Shown: one piece after another, positions 33,384-44,985 of the stretch
Position numbering within the stretch: position 1 is the stretch's first letter
Layout of the letters: the number at the start of each line of letters is the position of its first letter
DNA from: Strongylocentrotus purpuratus
Lineage: Eukaryota; Echinodermata; Echinoidea; Camarodonta; Strongylocentrotidae
DNA: 64,000 nucleotides
Reading direction: 5' to 3'
Assembly: GCF_000002235.5 (NCBI RefSeq)
Contig: NW_022145609.1
Span: 32,713,301 to 32,777,300, forward strand
Translations under genes and position numbers: made by a program
The notes under the pieces: generated by a model
What the model was told of the DNA's origin: nothing
Databases searched by the model: none
Seen by the model: the letters and a program-made list of their open reading frames with translations, nothing else

Positions 33384-33939
33384 GTATGTTAAAGCATAAA
33401 TATCATACATACAAAGTTACAGATGACAAATAAAGAAATAATTTTGGTTGTAAAGGCGCCAAAATTAGAAATGGACGGGGAAATGTTTTTTTTGTGTGAC
33501 AGTTTTAGATAAATAGCAGGGTATGAACAAAAACGTGTCTAAAGACTAAAAGTAGTGTTTCTTAAAAAAAATGTTTTCTTTTTCTTAAAAATTGCTTGGT
33601 TGACTTAGTACTGCTATTAACCTCTCATGATAACAATCTAAAACAAAGATTTCCCCTATCTAGTTGATTCGTACATTTTCATAATTTTGATTAGATATTT
33701 AATTTGCCCATTAGTATAATGGAATTAAAATAACAATAAATTAACAGCTTTCTGGCAACATTTTCCTTGAATTGGCAGTGTACAAACAGACACGTTTATT
33801 ATCTATTTAAAATGCATCATTTGTATGTTCTTTACATTTCACTTTTTATTTCTGTCGTTATTATAAAAATGGCATTATATATTGCTCTAGCCTTCTCTAC
33901 AAATTTCAGTATAGCTTCATAAACAGCACTGTTTTTGTT
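33384..33939 (+). other. intron, no recognised element
   Basis: AT-rich; no feature recognised before the RTE-like LINE. Confidence 0.55.
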
Positions 33940-34522
33940 GTTGCAATCCAATTGTTGCAAGAGGAGGAAACTGGTGATTACCAACACTCTCTTTGAGCAG
34001 CACCCTAGACGTCGCTATACATGGAAAGCACCTGGGGATATTGCACGCTACCAGATTGACTATATTCGTGTGAACCAGCGGTACAAGAATAGTGTTAAGA
34101 AGTCCAGGCGCAGACTGTTACTCGGATCACAACTTGGTGCTGATGACAGTGCAGCTGAAACTAAAGAAGATGAGGAGGAGCTGTAAAGTGACACAAATAG
34201 ATAATGCAAAGCTGAAACAGAATGCATTAATGTATGAATGTGGTGTCCAATCCCGGCTGAACTCTAGAAAACTCCCAGAGGGGCCCTCGATTGAAGAGGA
34301 ATGAGAAAATCTAAAAGATGCCTTGCATGGTAGTGCTGAAGAAAACGTTGGGTTCAGTAAGAGAAAGAAGATCCGTAAACCATGGATAACGGAGGAATTG
34401 ATAGATAAGATGGATCACAGAATAACGAACTAAGAAGAGCTACATACACAACACGAACTAAATGGTGGGAACAACAATGCAAGGAATTAGAGGATCTAAA
34501 CCGCAGGGGGAAAACAGACCTT

Positions 34523-35107
34523 ATGTACAATAAAGTGAAAGTTCTTAGTGACGATATGAACAAAGGGAAAGGAAAGAACAACAAAATAGGGGTTCCGGAT
34601 GTGAATGGAGAACTGCTAACCAGCCAACGGGACATAGAGGAGAGATGGCGTCAGTACGTAGAGGAGTTGTATGCAAGGGACAATAAACCAGTCGCTCTGC
34701 CCTTGGAAATGAAAGATTATGTCATGGCGGATGGCGTTGGACCTCCCTTACTTCCAAAAGAGGTGCGTGCTGCAGTCTGTCAGTTAAAGGAGAAAAGGGC
34801 GGCTGGTGAAGACAACATTACGGCTGAAATGCTCAAGAATATGGGGGAAGCTGGTATAATGGCACTGACTGAACTATGTCAACAAATATATGAACAGGGA
34901 ATCTGGCCAGATGATTGGACAAGAAGCCAGTTGATAACTATTAAGAAGACCACAAAGGCAATCAGATGCGAGGATCACCGCACTATCAGCCTGGTATCAC
35001 ATGCTTCAAAAGTATTACTAAAGGTACTCTACCATCGGATTGAAGCGAGGTCCAGAGATTATATTGGAATTGACCAATTTGGCTTTCGAAAAGGGGTCGG
35101 TACTTGA
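34523..35107 (+). pseudogene. RTE LINE polyprotein fragment (thumb/finger part of RT)
   Basis: About 195 residues in one frame with RT lead-in motifs, closed by a stop in the GVGT-EAIAV region. Part of the LINE at 33940-36310. Confidence 0.75.
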
Positions 35108-35225
35108 GAAGCAATCGCTGTGATGAGAATAATAAGTGAGAGATGTATACAGCATGCATGATCAGGACCTATATATCTGTTTTGTGGACTACGAAAAGGC
35201 ATTTGATCGTATCAATTAGACTAGG

Positions 35226-36159
35226 TTGATGGAAGTGCTGTCAGCCACTGGTGTTGATTGGAAAGACCGTAGACTGCTTGCACCCTTGTACATGTCTCAG
35301 ACTGCTAGCGTTCGCGTTGGAGGTGGGGTCTCTGAACCAGCCGTCATTGGACGTGGAACACGTCAGGGATGCCTTCTGTCTCCTCTTCTCTTCAATATCT
35401 ATGCAGAGGCAATGGTAAGAGAAGCTCTGGCAATGTTAGAAGAAGGAGTGATCGTTGGAGGAGTGTTGATTAGGTCTGTACGGTATGCTGCTGATGAGGC
35501 CACGCTCGCTGTCACTGACGATGGTCTTCACAGACAGATGGTACAGATGGATCAAGTGGTCAGGAGCTATGGCATGATAATCAGCGAGAAGAAAACGAAG
35601 TTGATGATGATAAGTAAAGGCAAGACAAAAAGAAATAAATATCATGATAAATGACAACAGACTGGTGCAAGTGAACCACTTCAAGTATCTAGGCAGTGTG
35701 CTGACTAAGGATGGCAAGTCTGCCAAAGAGGTCAACTTGCGCTCAGCTCTGGTAAGAGCTGCCTTCTTTCGAAGACAAGATATCCTGATGAGCCACAACA
35801 TTGACCTTAGTTTGAGAAAGCGTCCTGTAAAGTCTCTAGTATGGAGTGTACTGTTGTATAGGGCTGAGACGTGGACACTCACAAAAAAGGACATGCAGCG
35901 ATTGGAGGCGGTCGAAATGTGGTGCTGGCGCAAATTACTAGGTGTGTCTTGGAGGGACAGAGTTTCGAATGAAGAGGTGTTGCATCGAGCTCAAGAAAGG
36001 CGGGTGCTGATTCAAACGATTAGAGAGAGACAGGAGAAATGGCTTGGACACATAATGCGGCATGATGAGGGCTTGATGCTCAGAGTCATAGAAGGTCGTA
36101 TTCATGTAAAGAAGAAGAGGGGAAGACCTCGTAAAAGGCTTACTATACGATGTATGTAA
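35226..36159 (+). pseudogene. RTE LINE polyprotein, catalytic and C-terminal part
   Basis: Two overlapping frames (35226-35654 and 35644-36159) cover GTRQGCLLSPLLFNIY, the altered YAAD site, the VNHFKYLGSVLTKDG block and the C-terminal HIMRHD region. The frame change at about 35640 breaks the protein. Confidence 0.75.
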
Positions 36160-36565
36160 TCACACAATGTGGAGCAACAGGGTATGAAACGATGAAACGG
36201 TTGGCTCAAGACCGAGGAACTTGGAGAGAAACTTGAAGAGACACTTGATATAGAATTTTGAATTAGTCACTGAACCTGTCATAAACTGACAGATCACTAT
36301 TGACGATGATGAATCCAACATAAATTTAATAGAAAATGTCCATAATTCATAATGTTTCAAGAGAAATCAAATTACAATTTACTCTGATCCTTCTATGTAA
36401 CCGAAAATGGAGTCATAGTTTGTAGTTCTAGAGCACGATAGTATATATTTTGTATGTACCTAACAAGGTGTCATTGAATGGCCGGTGAAGATGAGTGTGG
36501 GTGTTACACTTATGAAAAATGTCAAATACTAATCATTGACACAATCTTTCAATATTTCCCGAAAG

Positions 36566-36688
36566 CTTGCACCGGTGATAATTTTGGTGCTAGTTGTGAA
36601 CTGGATTGTAACTGTGATGGTACGTGCGACCGTGTGAATGGATGTGGAGGCACATGTTCAGACAGCTTCGAGGGTAACTTTTGTCAAG
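36566..36688 (+). CDS. exon 10: EGF-like domain 3 of second module
   Basis: 123 bp, phase 1-1; acceptor 'cccgaaag', donor 'gtaagc'. It has 41 residues: ACTGDNFGASCELDCNCDGTCDRVNGCGGTC, ending FEGNFCQG. It is the counterpart of exon 5, three codons shorter. Confidence 0.85.
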
Positions 36689-37426
36689 GTAAGCTTCAGA
36701 GGGTGTTTCGTGATCGTTGTTACCAAGTATTTGATTTTAATGCGATCTACTGGGAATATCATGTCTCTGAATGCCGTACTTAAAGCTATGCTAAACGGAA
36801 GAACTTTCTGCCCTAGCGTTATTTTAGTGCACAACGTCATATCATTGTAAACTTGCCAACAGTGCGTAACCCGCTGATCTCTACATTACGTTAGAGTGAA
36901 GAGTTAAGAGGAACCAACAGCGCAGCGAGTTATGGAATCATACTGCTACCTGAGATGGCGCTTGAGGAAGCACTTGTAGTGGGTTTAAACCACTTACCAT
37001 GTATGGATAGAAATATGAGGGCAACATTAATGAATTTGTGGAAAAATGCGAAAAAATATAAGCCACTACATTTTGTATTATTCATCTCAATGCATGCATC
37101 ATAAGAAAAATACAAACAATAATTTGAAATTCATATATATATTTGTATGGTCATGTTTTAAAGATATTAAAAGTGTAGTGCAAAAATAGAATGTCGATCT
37201 GCCAATTATCTAATAATTCATTGTCACAAAAGCCCCCTACAGGCAGCATCGTTTAATGATATAAAACGTTAATTTCCTTTGGCACATTTCGCTTGAAAGA
37301 AACAGTTTTGTATCAATAACATGTTCTTACCATAATTATTTGACGGCTATTAGGTCACAGATGTCCAGAACATTATTATGTCAGTCACACATCTTTCCAT
37401 TTGCTTTGTTTGCTTGTTTTCTTTAG
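36689..37426 (+). other. intron, no recognised element
   Basis: Ordinary AT-rich intron. It ends in 'ttgcttgttttctttag'. Confidence 0.55.
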
Positions 37427-37585
37427 CCTTGAGATCGGACCGCTCTTGTCCAACCGGGTATTTTGGTACCCTGTGTGGCTATCCATGTCATTGTGCTGGT
37501 GGTGTGGACTGCCAACGGACCAATGGTCATTGTCCAAATGGAGTCATGTGTTCTGAGGGATGGGCAGGATCAGACTGTCAACAAG
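37427..37585 (+). CDS. exon 11: fourth EGF-like domain of second module
   Basis: 159 bp, phase 1-1; donor 'gtaagt'. It has 53 residues: SCPTGYFGTLCGYPCHCAGGVDCQRTNGHCPNG, MCSEGWAGSDCQQG. It has no counterpart in the first module, so the second module carries one extra EGF unit directly before the FN3 region. Confidence 0.85.
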
Positions 37586-39175
37586 GTAAGTTAAGGGAAA
37601 TTCCAAAAGGGAAAAGAGTAGAACTTGCGAATAAGTATCGTAACCTTATCAAATGTTACCAATTTACCTTAAATCTCTTGGATTGAAGTGGTTGTCCTTT
37701 AAAGTGGTATTCGAAATGGAACAAATGAAAATAAGTTTTGATAATCATTTTATATTATTTTACTTTACTTGACAGTATGCGGACTTTCGACAACTCTGCT
37801 TATTTCTGTAGCAATGCAGTTCCATCACCACAAGTACACAAAAACACCTGTGTAAACACACACTCACACACACACACACACACACACACACCCACACGCA
37901 TACATGCATATATATATATATATAGTATAATACATTGTAAAACGTACATTAATGATAATGCTTGATATATAGTATAGAGATATCGACTGCTTTATAGGCC
38001 CATGGGAACATTCACCTAAAATGTAATTAAATTGTAATAATATAGTTGGGAGAATTAAGGAATCGATCAGACCAGTTTTTCCCAAATTGTAAGGTTAATA
38101 ATGGTCCGTTTTTCACTCAAACTTTCAGTTTATTTTTAAGTGTACATCTAGCATTAAAGTCACTACCTAAGCACCATTTTCTCTCATCTGAACAATGTTA
38201 CTAAGTCCCTATAACTCATAGCCTGCCATAAGGCTGCATGCACGCTATCGTTATACTGCTTTGTCCATGCGAGAGAGCTATCGCTTGAGTGCCATTGTGC
38301 GTGCAATGCAGCATTCGTAATAGCAGTTATTGTTCATGCTGTGTATTTTGCACTCGCTATTCATAGAACCATCGCGTTAATCAGATTATTTCCAAAATAA
38401 CATGGCACGGGGGGATTTCGGGCTTGGCACAATGGGGATTAGCCCTGTGGCATGATAAGAGTTAAAACAGTCGATAAGTCTTTTAAATGCCGAATTGAAA
38501 CAAACGTTTACTAAGCATTCTTACCTTATCCTTTTATTGAGTAAAGATCGGTTGAAATATCATGGAAAATATGAGACACTGTCTGTTAATCTTCACTGAA
38601 AAAATGACTGAAAGTTTCAATCACTGTATGGTGTCCGAGCTCGTACAAAGACAATTTAACACGTAAACCAATGGGGATCTGATCACAATTTATTTATGCG
38701 GCCTGTTACCCGGGCTACGGGCATCTTTAAAGAAGACTTTTGACCGGTAGGCGGGTACGAGCGCACTTTTTCAAAAGACTATTGACGGGTAGGCGGGAAT
38801 ATCTAAAATCACGACTGCTATTTTAACCAATCAGATGGCTAGACTTCTAAAGAGAGGTATATAAATATAAATATATTTAACACGCATTTATAATTATAGT
38901 GATACATGTAAATTTATCATATATTTCATCGCATTAGGTCATTAAGAACTCATCTACACGATTTTAAAAGAGCTTTGTCGAAAAATTAAATATCTACCCC
39001 ACTGGAAATAAGCTCTCGAGCTTTCGTGGGTTTTCCTGTTCAAGCTGACTTATTTTTGATCTGTTATTATTGTATATTGTTGTATGTTGGAAGCTTGTCG
39101 AATAAAAATCAATCATCAATCGATAAGAGAGTAGGTCCAAGAAAGTAATCAGAAAACTGTTATCAACCCAAACAG
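37586..39175 (+). other. intron with microsatellites and a possible LINE tail
   Basis: CA repeats are at about 37859-37891 and TA at 37906-37924. 38700-38790 has two copies of a 'gaccggtaggcggg'-like motif. 39000-39122 ('ttttcctgttcaagctgac' to 'aatcaatcatcaatc') resembles a LINE 3' end with short terminal repeats, at low confidence. No exon seen. Confidence 0.45.
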
Positions 39176-39502
39176 CTCTTCCACGACTGCTTGAATCACC
39201 TTGGGTGTCTGACGTCACCAAAGATTCGGTCCTGCTCATTTGGAATGCCTGGACAGATGGTTACGACTATGGCAATGGCCCTGTACACTCCTATCAGATT
39301 GACTACACATGGACGAAAGATAAAGACAACACTGGTGAATCCGAAGTACCGTTAATTATCACTGGAGATAGTACTGCTGAAATCACAGGGCTGTCCGGTT
39401 TCAGATACTACGATTTCTACGTCAGTGTTAGAAGAGAGGTCGAGGGTCAGGTTGTTGCCGGTATAAGAAGTGGTCCAATCAGTGCCAAACCATACTGTCA
39501 GG
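39176..39502 (+). CDS. exon 12: fibronectin type III domain 1
   Basis: 327 bp, phase 1-1; acceptor 'aaacag', donor 'gtaggt'. It has 109 residues with FN3 landmarks: VLLIWNAW (B-strand Trp), SYQIDYTW (C strand), ITGLSGFRYYDFYVSVR (the E-F region, G/Y and F-strand tyrosine). It matches the three-FN3 stalk of Tie receptors in position. Confidence 0.85.
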
Positions 39503-39908
39503 GTAGGTAACCCTACTAACATTATATCCCAACCCGCAATCGTAGCGTGAATTCAATCATTAGGGGGACACTGATGTCATCGGGGGGGGGGGGGGCGAAG
39601 GGATGGAGATACTTGCATTATCCTTAGAGAACATATGTGTCCCTTTTCCTCTCTCCCTATCTTTTTTCTTCTTCCTCCTTTTTAAAATTTTTCATTATTA
39701 CAGAGGAGGAATTCCCACTACTTTTTAAATATCATCTTAAGTAACTTTTGGAGATTATTTATTCTTTTCTAAAAGAATATGAAATGGCCACACAAATTTA
39801 TGTGGACACGCAAGCGCTCGATGTAGATTCTATACCAATATACATGTATATGAAGTCGGCTGCCTACAAGAAGGGCCTTGCTGCCACTAGAAATGAATAG
39901 CTCTTATG
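39503..39908 (+). other. intron with a poly-G run
   Basis: A G run lies at about 39581-39594. The remainder is unremarkable. Confidence 0.5.
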
Positions 39909-40444
39909 TCTGGATTACATTTGCCCCGGGCGCCTTACGATAAATTAGTCTACGATTTTTCGTGCGATATGGGGGGGGGGGGGGTGGCATCGCAGAAGAA
40001 TAGGGGCTACGATGTTTGTGTTAACATTATCTCCGAGCATCCTGCCATTTCTTGTATTAGCCCTCGGGGGCAGGCGGGGGCAAATCCGTACAGAGCTTGG
40101 TCGGAGATTGTACGGTAATCGTACAATTTCAAGGCAGTAGCCGTACAGTCTCCGTGCAAAGGTTGCGCATAGAAGGCGCGGTGACCGTGCAGCCGCCCTG
40201 CCGTTTTTAAACGTTTTTTGCCTCCATTTTCACCGAAAAATCGTGCGTTTGCTGCACGATCAGCGCAAGGCCTCCGCGCGGTGCCCGTGCGAGGATGGTG
40301 TAGAGGCCGGTGAGCCCCGCGGAGCCCGTAAATCCGTACGAAAATCTCACGGCCGTCTCCTGCCTCTGGATTGAGGCCGCACGGAAAAGGGGATACGGGC
40401 AAAATACGGCTCCGTAGACTAATCTTAGGCCAAATGTAATCCAG
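39909..40444 (+). mobile_element. Harbinger-like non-autonomous GC-rich element A
   Basis: The ends TGTCTGGATTACATTTGCC and GGCCAAATGTAATCCAGGCA are inverted repeats. A TTA at each side (about 39904-39906 and 40445-40447) fits the 3-bp TWA duplication of PIF/Harbinger. The interior is rich in 'ccgtac', 'gtgcag' and 'ccgtgc' words. Reverse-oriented homologous sequence is at 42050-42600. No ORF of family type. Confidence 0.6.
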
Positions 40445-40447
40445 GCA

Positions 40448-40951
40448 TTATGGTTTCTTGTGGGTCGTCGAATCTACGATTCTCTGGTTAAATACAATTC
40501 AGCTTTTATTATGGTAGGGTGAAGGAGAAGAAAATGCCGATATTTTAAATCAACCCGCGGACATCACTTACATTTAAAAGTCATTATTAATCATTATTAC
40601 CTATACCTTCCAAGCAGTCGAATCACCGCAAAAATCTAGCAGACTATCGTATGATGCGATAGCAGGATATGATAAACGTACATCACTCTTTTCTGATTCA
40701 CAAAAGGATAGGTAACATGAGTTTTTACAGAAGGTCGATAGATGATTTAGCTTGGTCAAAACTAGTAAACATAGAGGTGCATATAGCTAGTGATTTATTG
40801 AGGTAACACGAGTGAAACTTGAATTTTAATTTCTTTTGTCTGGTATGGAATGATGAACATGAAGTTGTGTATACATTTTCCAACAATACCTAAAAATCCA
40901 ATTCCTACAGGCCTTCAAACAACCTCCCTCATTCTTGTGTATTGCCCACAG
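40448..40951 (+). other. intron, no recognised element
   Basis: AT-rich; no feature recognised before exon 13. Confidence 0.5.
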
Positions 40952-41254
40952 CTCCTCAACCAGTGGATAGTGCTGACGTCACTTCTGATTCATACAACCA
41001 CATGGAGATCACGTGGTCAGAGCCATCCAGCCAATGCGGTGCTCCGAGCTACAACGTATCACGTAGGCTCCTCCTCATTGACCAATGCGACGATTCTATG
41101 GCGGATACGGTAACGTGGGAGGTAACGGGCGATACAAGCATCGAGTATGACGACCTGTTGTCTTACTCTGCCTACGAGTTTACAGTTCTGGCGACTCTGG
41201 AAGGCTATGATGCAGAAACAGTCTATGTCATCGCATACAACTCAACTGAGTCAA
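40952..41254 (+). CDS. exon 13: fibronectin type III domain 2
   Basis: 303 bp, phase 1-1; acceptor 'tgcccacag', donor 'gtaagt'. It has 101 residues: MEITWSEPSSQCGAPSYNVS (Trp and a proline-rich turn), TSIEYDDLLSYSAYEFTVLA (FN3 E-F hallmark), two N-glycosylation sequons (NVS, NST). Two additional cysteines lie in the B-C region. Confidence 0.85.
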
Positions 41255-41526
41255 GTAAGTCAAAAACACATAAGCATGGGCTCTCGTCGGGAATTCAACA
41301 TCGTTCAGGCATTCACCTTAAAACTATTTTACCAATCACCGGGAGTAACTTCTTATATTCGACCAACAGGTTTTAAATGTATTTACAGTGCACTTTCCAT
41401 CAATTGCCCCATAACGAAATGTCTTTATCATGCCTCTCCCGGCAACCCGAACACATCTAGGTTGCTGTTTGCGAAATTTGTACTCTCATTAATGGTATTT
41501 CATCCCAGGTCAGGTGTCAGCGGTTT

Positions 41527-42709
41527 ATTGCATATGCCGAGGTCACATTTGCTCGGGATCGAGATCGAAATCGAGAGATACTTGCGGCGGCCGCAGATAT
41601 CTTTTGCGGTGGCCTCAGGGTCACCTTAGGGCGCATCCCTATCTTAATAGGCCGTACGGGTCGCCGTGGGATTATAACGCGGATTTATAGTTGTTTTCAT
41701 TTCGATGTTCGGCGAAGCTATGCCTTAGCGCGGTTCCACGGCGACCGTACGTCGGGCGTACAGTCGCCTTGCGTTTTATCAACTCTAGGGGTGCAGCGGG
41801 ATAATCAGTCTGGCCGCAAGGCCCCCGTTTGGTCCCCCTTCTACCGCCTCCGGGTACCTTGCGGCTACCTTGTGTCTGCCTTAGTATTTGTCAAAAACCT
41901 ACGGCCGCCGCAGGAACACCCAAGGCGACCGTGCGTCATCACTTCAAAGGCCGTACGGCAGCTGCAGGTTTTCTGTGTCCACAAATTCAAAATACGCCGT
42001 GCATCTAACCTTAAACATTATTGGCCTGCGATTAGTCTAAGGAGCCCGTATTCTGCCCGTATCCCCTTTTCCGTGCGGCCGGGAGATTTTCGTACGGATT
42101 CACGGGCTTCGCGGGGCTCTACGGCGTCTACGATTTTGTTTCGCAGAAAGTTAAACAACTTTGTAAGCACGTACTCCTAAAAATATCGTAGGTGTCAATG
42201 TACGATCGCGCTGATCGTGCGGCAAACGCACGATTTTCCGGTGAACATGGAAGCAAAAAAACAAAAGCACGGCGGCTGCACGGCCACCGCGCCTTCTCCG
42301 CTCAACCTTTGCACGGAAGCTGTACATGCTCCGAACGATCTTGATGCGGAGGCTGCGGAGACCGCACGGCTACTGCGTTGAAGTTTCACGATATCCGTAC
42401 AATCTTCGAGCATCCTCTGTACGGATTTGCCCCTTGCCTGCCCCCGAGGGCCAATACAAGAAATGGCACGATGCTCGTAGATAATGTAAACACAAACATC
42501 GTAGCCCGTAGCCTCCTACGATGCCCCCAAAATCGCGCGAAAAATCGTTGACTAATTAATAGTACGGCGGCCGGGGCAAATGTAATCCAGGCATTATGTG
42601 ACCGCTTCCGTATTTAACTGTAGAAATGCTGCGGCGGCCCCTTGATTGCTATTGGCCGTAGATATTTTGGACCGCACGGCCGCTGCGGCAAATGTGACCT
42701 AGGCAATAA
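41527..42709 (-). mobile_element. Harbinger-like GC-rich element B, partly homologous to A in reverse
   Basis: The ends 'tgccgaggtcacatttgc' (about 41536) and 'gcaaatgtgacctaggca' (about 42685-42703) are inverted. 42020-42600 is the reverse counterpart of element A, including an internal A-type end 'ggcaaatgtaatccaggca' near 42573. It looks like a larger relative or a nested composite. Rich in CCGTACGG- and GCGGCCGC-type words; no supported gene. Confidence 0.5.
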
Positions 42710-43067
42710 TTCACATAAAAACTGCGGCGCATATCCCTCTAACGTGAATCACTCTGCTGTACTCCTCGATGTTATTTAAGCCTGGTTCTACGCCTTTTAA
42801 TCAGATGTATTTTTTTTTCGGATAGAGACGTTAGAGATCGGTTTCCAGATGAAAACACGTATATCTGGCTTCACAATATTTCCCCCTACATTTGCCACTC
42901 TTCACCTAGGAGGAAAACAAAATAAACGCACGGTAAAGAAGGCTGCTAGATCAACCAGTCATGGTTACACTAACGTCCGGGTAACAAGGTGTTACTTTGT
43001 ACATCAGTATGATATTTTCATATAGTAACTGCATGATATTCGATTTGTAACGTTTTCCACTGAATAG
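42710..43067 (+). other. intron, no recognised element
   Basis: No feature recognised between element B and exon 14. Confidence 0.5.
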
Positions 43068-43352
43068 TTTCAACTGCGCCACCTGAATACTTCACAGTGG
43101 ATAGCACAGTGAAGGGACAATTGGAGTATACCTGGACCAGTCCTCCATGCGGAGACCGGAACGGAGCCGTAAGTTACGACTACGAATTCGGAGAAGCGGG
43201 AGAGGAATATGTGCAGAGGGGAAACCTAATGATGGCAAGTAAATCCTTTGAGGATTTACAACATTACGTGATGTATGAGTTTACTGTCTGTCCAAGGACA
43301 GTCGTTGGACCGGGTCCCTGCATCTCTATTCAGTCCAGAACGCTACCAAGTG
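43068..43352 (+). CDS. exon 14: fibronectin type III domain 3
   Basis: 285 bp, phase 1-1; acceptor 'ctgaatag', donor 'gtaaga'. It has 95 residues: LEYTWTSPPCGDRNGAVSYDY, FEDLQHYVMYEFTVCPRTVV, ending ISIQSRTLPSG. Trp, Leu and Tyr framework positions of FN3 are present. It is the membrane-proximal domain. Confidence 0.85.
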
Positions 43353-43390
43353 GTAAGATCCGTTATGCTATCGTTATCGAGGATTGGACG

Positions 43391-43455
43391 TTATTAGGTG
43401 GTCTGCACTGTAGCATAGTAGAGCACCTATTGATTTCATCAGAATCTATATCATT
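43391..43455 (-). mobile_element. 3'-end fragment of a HINE-like element
   Basis: The reverse complement reads 'gatgaaatcaataggtg' and then a degenerate hairpin ending in AGACCACCTAATAA, matching the last ~60 bp of 29768-31371. It starts 39 bp after the exon 14 donor. Only the terminal hairpin region is present. Confidence 0.65.
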
Positions 43456-43529
43456 TTCTTCTTTTTCTCCTCAATTTCGGTATGGTTTTTGTCCTCTTTA
43501 TGTCTCATAAATGACATGGTAAATGACGT

Positions 43530-44180
43530 ATCAGGGCGATTACCCCCTGGATAATGGCCCCGGAAAATTACCCCCCCCCCCCCGAAGAATAATAAACTCC
43601 ACAGAACTTTTCGCCCAAGGGAAGCCATCTCCCGATGACTATTGTCCCCCGGAAAATAACCCCTAGGACAATTACCCCCCCCCCCCCCCATCCCCTGAAA
43701 TTTACCACTAGTACAATTCTCCCGAACTTGGCGTCATTTCAACAATGGCTCTCGGTAGAGCATTCCAGCCGTTTTTAATTCTTGATTTGTATTATATTTG
43801 TGAATTGTATTCTTGTACGCATTTGATTATTATACGGAAAATAAAACCAAACCAAACAAGGAGAACCACGGTCAACCACCCCGAGGATAATTACCCCCCC
43901 CCCCCTGTAAATTATCACATATTCGTCAATGGGGAAGTCCGGCCCTATAACAAGTTGGTTTTAAATTTATTCGGGGGGTAATTGTCCTGGAAGGGGGGGG
44001 GTGTTCCCAGAGAGAGGTAATTGTCCTTGGGGGTAATTTTCAACGGGATGGGGGGGGGGGGGGGGGTGTCTTGGGGGTATTCTTTCTGGGGGTAATTTTG
44101 GGGAGGTAATTGTCTATGTGGGATAGTTGTCCCGTTAGTAATAGGCCGGGGAAGTTTGTCCTTGGGGTAATTGTCCTAGA
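43530..44180. repeat. foldback built from GGGGTAATTGTCC units
   Basis: The left arm (43535-43700) holds repeated 'ggacaattacccc' and 'aaaattaccccc'. The right arm (43880-44180) holds the complement 'ggggtaattgtcc' many times. Poly-C and poly-G runs alternate. The centre (43705-43870) is unrelated. A further single piece of the same motif is at about 57541-57590. Confidence 0.65.
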
Positions 44181-44418
44181 AAAAGTTAAAGGCATCGTTT
44201 AACAATGTTATATGAGATGCACGGCCCTACATATTATCAGTGTATGTGATATGATGTAATATTGAAGCCCTAAACAGATTGCGCTTCTTTATCTATGAGG
44301 CTACAATAGATCATTTTGCTTAGTAATATTATTCAAATTATGAATATGTATTTAAACATGGGTTTTAAAAATGAGGGTCAATCAAATGCTTGTTTGTTGT
44401 TTCCTCTTTCATTGGCAG

Positions 44419-44515
44419 ATGTTCGTGTATCAGGATTGGAGATTGGCCTCATTGTAGTTGTTGTAGCCGTGTTGCTGTATGCTGTTGCTATTACTTTCTT
44501 GCATATTCAGCTCAG
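44419..44515 (+). CDS. exon 15: transmembrane helix
   Basis: 97 bp, phase 1 in and phase 2 out; acceptor 'cattggcag', donor 'gtaatt'. It encodes DVRVSGLEIG and then about 22 hydrophobic residues (LIVVVVAVLLYAVAITFL) followed by HIQLR, a basic cytoplasmic stop-transfer. There is no charged residue in the core of the helix that would suggest pairing with an adaptor. Confidence 0.9.
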
Positions 44516-44709
44516 GTAATTTAAGGTTTAAGTACTTAATGTTAGCCCTGTATTTCACCTTTTAGGAGTTATGAATAGACGAAATGAACAACTGAAGAAA
44601 GATACTACCATTAAATATCTGGCTCATAGCATACATGATACACATCATGAGTTTTTGAACAAAGCACTGTACTACTTGTAACAAGATAGGTCAGCTACAT
44701 TTTCATCAG

Positions 44710-44985
44710 GTATAAGGTTGTTAGACCCAGTGGCGGATCCAGGGAGGGGGGCCGCCCCCCCCCCACCCTGGAAAAAAAAACGTGATTGTTAGTTCAAGGG
44801 GGGGGGGTGCAAATTTTCATATTTACGAGGGCCAACAAAAAATGTGGTCACTACCCCCCCCCCCCACCCCCCCCCCCCCACTGAGCGACTTTTTGGCCTG
44901 CGCGATTTTCATATTTTCGGGAGCAAAAAAAAAAAAAGTTGGGCCCCCTCCCCTGAGAAATCCTGGATCCGCGCCTGGTTAGACT
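44710..44985. mobile_element. 260-bp hAT-like MITE, short relative of the satellite carriers (with TSDs)
   Basis: The element is 44718-44977, with ends CAGTGGCGGATCCAGG and CCTGGATCCGCGCCTG. The flanks GTTAGACC and GTTAGACT agree at 7 of 8 positions. It has the same termini as the elements at 4397 and 22141 but no satellite, and contains poly-G and poly-C tracts. Confidence 0.8.

Larger units (their letters stand above)
33940..36310 (+). mobile_element. 5'-truncated RTE-clade LINE
   Basis: It starts in the endonuclease C-terminus (LVITNTLFEQHPRRRYTW, then QIDYIRVN, GADCYSDHNLVLM). It continues through RT blocks (EVRAAVCQLKEKRAAGEDNI, DQFGFRKGVGT, FVDYEKAFDRIN, GTRQGCLLSPLLFNIY) to a C-terminus with AETWTLTKKDMQRLEAVEMW, WLGHIMRHDE and KRGRPRKRL. 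Breaks are visible near 34110, 35105, 35150-35215 and 35640. The catalytic YADD reads YAAD (about 35484), a D-to-A change. The 3' end has GATGATGA-like sequence near 36305. RTE assignment is by motif memory. Confidence 0.8.

Noticed and set aside
40007-42413. Arginine- and alanine-rich reading frames in the GC-rich elements
   Set aside because: They have no domain or codon pattern, and they overlap inverted transposon copies.
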